Below, piece by piece: positions 61,855 to 64,000 of a DNA stretch of 64,000 nt. Position numbers and translations under genes: made by a program. The notes under the pieces were generated by a model. That model was given only the letters and a program-made list of their open reading frames with translations. It searched no databases and had not been told where the DNA came from. Each line of letters opens with the position of its first letter. Positions within the stretch are counted from its first letter, which is position 1. Source of the stretch: Myxococcota bacterium (GTDB lineage Bacteria > Myxococcota_A > UBA9160 > UBA4427); NCBI GenBank assembly GCA_041389495.1, contig JAWKRT010000001.1, positions 682,001-746,000 on the forward strand, read 5' to 3'.

Positions 61855-62982
61855 TCAGGCGTGACGGGCGAGATCGGCGTGCTTCACGACGCGCGGCGTC
61901 GGGAGCGGGTGCCGGTCGGCATGCAGGTAGCGGAGCGTCCAGACGCCCTCGCCGTGCCCCTCCGTCGAGAGCCAGTTCACGCCCGGGAGCCGCGGGTCCT
62001 CGTGCGCGACGACGAAGCGCGCGCTCCCGTCCGCGCGGTACACCGCGCGCTCCATGTTCACGTCGACGGGGTGATAGCGGTAGTCGAACGACTGGCCCCA
62101 GTAGTTGCTCAGCACGATCGCCCAGTAGCGACACGCCGGCGGCTCGACGTCGAACACGATCGCCTCGTCGTCGGCGATGCTCCAGTAGCCGCTCGCGTAG
62201 AACTGCCCGGGGATGCCCTGCTGCGCGGCCGCGGCCTCGGCGTCGCTCTCCCAGAACGTGTTGGGCTTCGTCTTCCACAGGTCGGACCAGTCGAAGAAGA
62301 TCTGGTTCGTGCCGCGGATGTAGGCGGCCGAGCGCCGCAGCGCGCCGACGACGTGCTCGGGCGTGAGCGGCCCGGGCGGCGGCGCGCCCTCGTCGATGCG
62401 CTCGATGCGAAGCCGCGCGGGCGCCTGGCGCCGTCGGTCGGTGAACGTCTGGCGGATCATCATCGTCTTCGCGCGCGGCGTGAGGCGGATCCAGTTGCCG
62501 TCGTGCGGCTTCGCCGACAGCACGACCTCGAAGCTCCCGTCCGGCGCGATCTCGAGATCGTCGGCGTAGACGAAGCCCTCGGTGCTCCCGCCGCCGCCGG
62601 CGTACGACCCGCCGTAGATCGCGATCGACAGGATGGCGGCCTCGCCGCGCGTTCCCGACAGCCGGTACGTGTACTCGGGCGAGAGCCGCGCGTTCGTGTG
62701 GATGTTGTCCGGGTTGTCCCAGCCGATCTTCATCGTCTCGTGCAAGGACGTGAAGAGCCACGGGCGCGCCGGGTCGCCGGCCTCGAGGACGAGCTCGAAC
62801 GCCGAGCGCACCATCTGCGCGAGGTAGCGATGCCCCTCGGCGAGGTCGACCGGCGACTTCGGCGCCGTCGGGCGGAGGAGGTCCTTGCCGCGCTCCTTGA
62901 GCGCGTCGCAGAACGCGTCCCACGCCTCGCCCGAGGCGAGCAGCGCGTACGCGTCGACGTCGTCGCGAGGCCGGTCGCCCAT
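61855..62982 (-). CDS. DUF1214 domain protein
   Basis: 375 residues from ATG 62982 with GGAGG upstream. WDNPDNIHTNARLSPEYTYRL is the conserved DUF1254/1214-type core. It is followed by ILSIAIYGGSYAGGG, a beta-rich region with IRLTPRAKTMMIRQTF, and the C-terminal NYWGQSFDYRYHPVDVNMERA and VNWLSTEGHGEGVWTLRYL typical of DUF1214. No signal peptide is seen. DUF1214 proteins are common in environmental bacteria and often found with catabolic genes; their reaction is not established. It reads in the same direction as the following DUF3604 gene, 106 bp downstream of it. Confidence 0.92.
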   Translation of the reverse strand: MGDRPRDDVDAYALLASGEAWDAFCDALKERGKDLLRPTAPKSPVDLAEGHRYLAQMVRSAFELVLEAGDPARPWLFTSLHETMKIGWDNPDNIHTNARLSPEYTYRLSGTRGEAAILSIAIYGGSYAGGGGSTEGFVYADDLEIAPDGSFEVVLSAKPHDGNWIRLTPRAKTMMIRQTFTDRRRQAPARLRIERIDEGAPPPGPLTPEHVVGALRRSAAYIRGTNQIFFDWSDLWKTKPNTFWESDAEAAAAQQGIPGQFYASGYWSIADDEAIVFDVEPPACRYWAIVLSNYWGQSFDYRYHPVDVNMERAVYRADGSARFVVAHEDPRLPGVNWLSTEGHGEGVWTLRYLHADRHPLPTPRVVKHADLARHA

Positions 62983-63088
62983 CGCATCCTCCGCGCACCG
63001 GGCGTGCGCTCGTCGGTTCGGGAACGTCGGGCCGGCTGTCTACCGCGCGGCTCGCGCGGGCGTCAACCGCGCGCGGCGCGCGCCGGCC

Positions 63089-64000
63089 TCACTCGTCGGC
63101 GTCGGGCGCGTCGAGCGGCCCGAAGAACGGGCTCGACCAGGCGGCGCCGTCGTTCTCCTGGACGACGCGCACGTAGAGCGTCTCGCCGGGTCGCAGCCGC
63201 GGCACGTCGCCCGCGCGCGACCAGTCGAGCGCGCCCTCGCCGTCGAGGCGCATCGCGATCTCGCCGTTGCGCACGACGTCGACGAAGGCGATGGGCGCCT
63301 GCGCGGCGACGCGGATCGCGAGAGCGTGCGTCGGCGCGTCGCTCGCGGCGACGCGCTCGCCCATCTCGTACACCCCGTCGAGCGTCGCGCGCAGGAAGAG
63401 GCGCGGCCCGTTCGTCGCGTAGGTGCGCCGCGCGCGCAGCGCGGCGAGCACCGCTTCGCGCGTGCGCTCCTCCGCGAAGATCGCGGCCACGCCGTTCGTG
63501 CGGCCGGGCGACGCGATCTGTGCGAGGCCGGGGTGCCCGTCGTGGCTGTCGCCGCTCCCGACGAAGCCGAGCGCGTAGCCGCGCGCGAGCGCGTCGCGCA
63601 CCCAGTTGCCGTCGGCCGGCGCGTAGATCGGGCGCGGCGAGTCGGGCGCCTCGCTGCTCCCGTGCACGGAGACGATCTCGGTGACGGGCTCGAGCACGGG
63701 GTCGGGCGCGTGGCTCCACGCGGTCGCGATCGGCCCGCCCGCCGAGTGGTGCGCGAACGTGAGCGCCGGCAGACCGCGCAGCGCGCTCCACAGCTGCTCG
63801 GGCGTCTCGGTGCGCCGCTCGGCATCGAGGCTCGAGAGCAGCGGGCCGTCGTCGGCGAAGTGCAGCACGTGGCGATGGCCGTAGAGCCAGCTCGTCCACT
63901 CGTAGCCGAGCAGCGCGACGAAGCGCCCGGGCTCGTTCGCGTCCGCGACCGCGGCGCGGATGCGCTGCCAGAGGTCGGGGCTCGCGTCGAGGAAGCGCAT
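63089..64000 (-). CDS. DUF3604 protein, C-terminal part (runs off the window)
   Basis: The last 303 or so residues of a second DUF3604 protein; the start lies beyond base 64000, and the Met at the edge may be internal. FVALLGYEWTSWLYGHRHVLHFADD, LTFAHHSAGG, LGFVGSGDSHDGHPG and RRTYATNGPRLFLRATLDG are the family's later motifs. SGDSHDG carries His/Asp metal-ligand candidates. Unlike the copy at 30.4 kb it lacks the Cys-rich insertion. Its stop is followed, 106 bp on, by the DUF1214 gene on the same strand. Function unknown. Confidence 0.9.
   Translation of the reverse strand: MRFLDASPDLWQRIRAAVADANEPGRFVALLGYEWTSWLYGHRHVLHFADDGPLLSSLDAERRTETPEQLWSALRGLPALTFAHHSAGGPIATAWSHAPDPVLEPVTEIVSVHGSSEAPDSPRPIYAPADGNWVRDALARGYALGFVGSGDSHDGHPGLAQIASPGRTNGVAAIFAEERTREAVLAALRARRTYATNGPRLFLRATLDGVYEMGERVAASDAPTHALAIRVAAQAPIAFVDVVRNGEIAMRLDGEGALDWSRAGDVPRLRPGETLYVRVVQENDGAAWSSPFFGPLDAPDADE

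Overview
The window is very G+C-rich chromosomal DNA (clearly above 70% by eye, with almost every third codon position G or C). It is packed with genes on both strands. I see no rRNA, tRNA, CRISPR array, insertion sequence or phage module. Several traits fit a myxobacteria-like lineage (Myxococcota or a nearby former deltaproteobacterial group): Myxococcus-type disulfide repeats (CxDG..CDDG) on a secreted matrixin, PEP-CTERM-type sorting tails, a menaquinone pathway, DUF3604, DUF1214 and SnoaL-like genes, and a P450 plus luciferase-like monooxygenase. The lineage is an inference, not a proof.

Layout. 0-6 kb: the N-terminal part of an HDOD protein, a small MshEN-like protein, a 1089-residue STAND-type ATPase with TPR-like repeats, and a secreted ELWxxDGTxxGT repeat protein. 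6-14 kb: tail-specific protease Prc with a small membrane protein, fructose-1,6-bisphosphatase, class I fumarase, a SelD-type FAD oxidoreductase, a TrmH-type RNA methyltransferase and a class I amidotransferase. 14-24 kb: a tightly coupled menaquinone operon, merR-menG-menF-menD-menH-menA-menC-menE, in which each start overlaps or nearly touches the preceding stop. menB is absent from the window. 24-33 kb: PlsC acyltransferase, a peptidase C26 family protein, an FHA-GGDEF diguanylate cyclase, a YeeZ-like epimerase, an aminotransferase, a gamma-glutamylcyclotransferase-like protein, a cytochrome P450, a secreted DUF3604 protein and an SDR.

33-39 kb holds one 1749-residue Gly/Ala-rich PGRS-like protein with a PEP-CTERM tail. 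39-45 kb is a divergent catabolic-looking locus. Leftward run a CoA ligase, an enoyl-CoA hydratase homologue, a DUF35 protein and a thiolase/lipid-transfer homologue. Rightward run a DapA-fold protein lacking the Schiff-base lysine, a SnoaL-like protein and an SDR. This locus is my best candidate for an undescribed pathway. 45-46 kb carries bacterioferritin and Bfd with a probable Fur site. 46-54 kb is an AddB/AddA-type helicase-nuclease pair. 54-58 kb has a secreted unknown translationally coupled to a matrixin, then asnS. 58-64 kb has a SnoaL-like protein, a GT2 glycosyltransferase with an added C-terminal domain, a limonene-monooxygenase-like LLM enzyme, another SnoaL-like protein, a membrane-anchored unknown, a DUF1214 protein and the C-terminal part of a second DUF3604 protein.

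Regulation visible in the sequence. A recurring -10-like hexamer (TAnnnT, often followed by GCGC) stands out against the GC background. At five genes it lies only 6-8 nt before the start codon with no Shine-Dalgarno sequence, which suggests leaderless mRNAs. An inverted repeat inside the promoter spacer of the men operon is a candidate MerR operator. Convergent genes repeatedly share or nearly share their stop codons.
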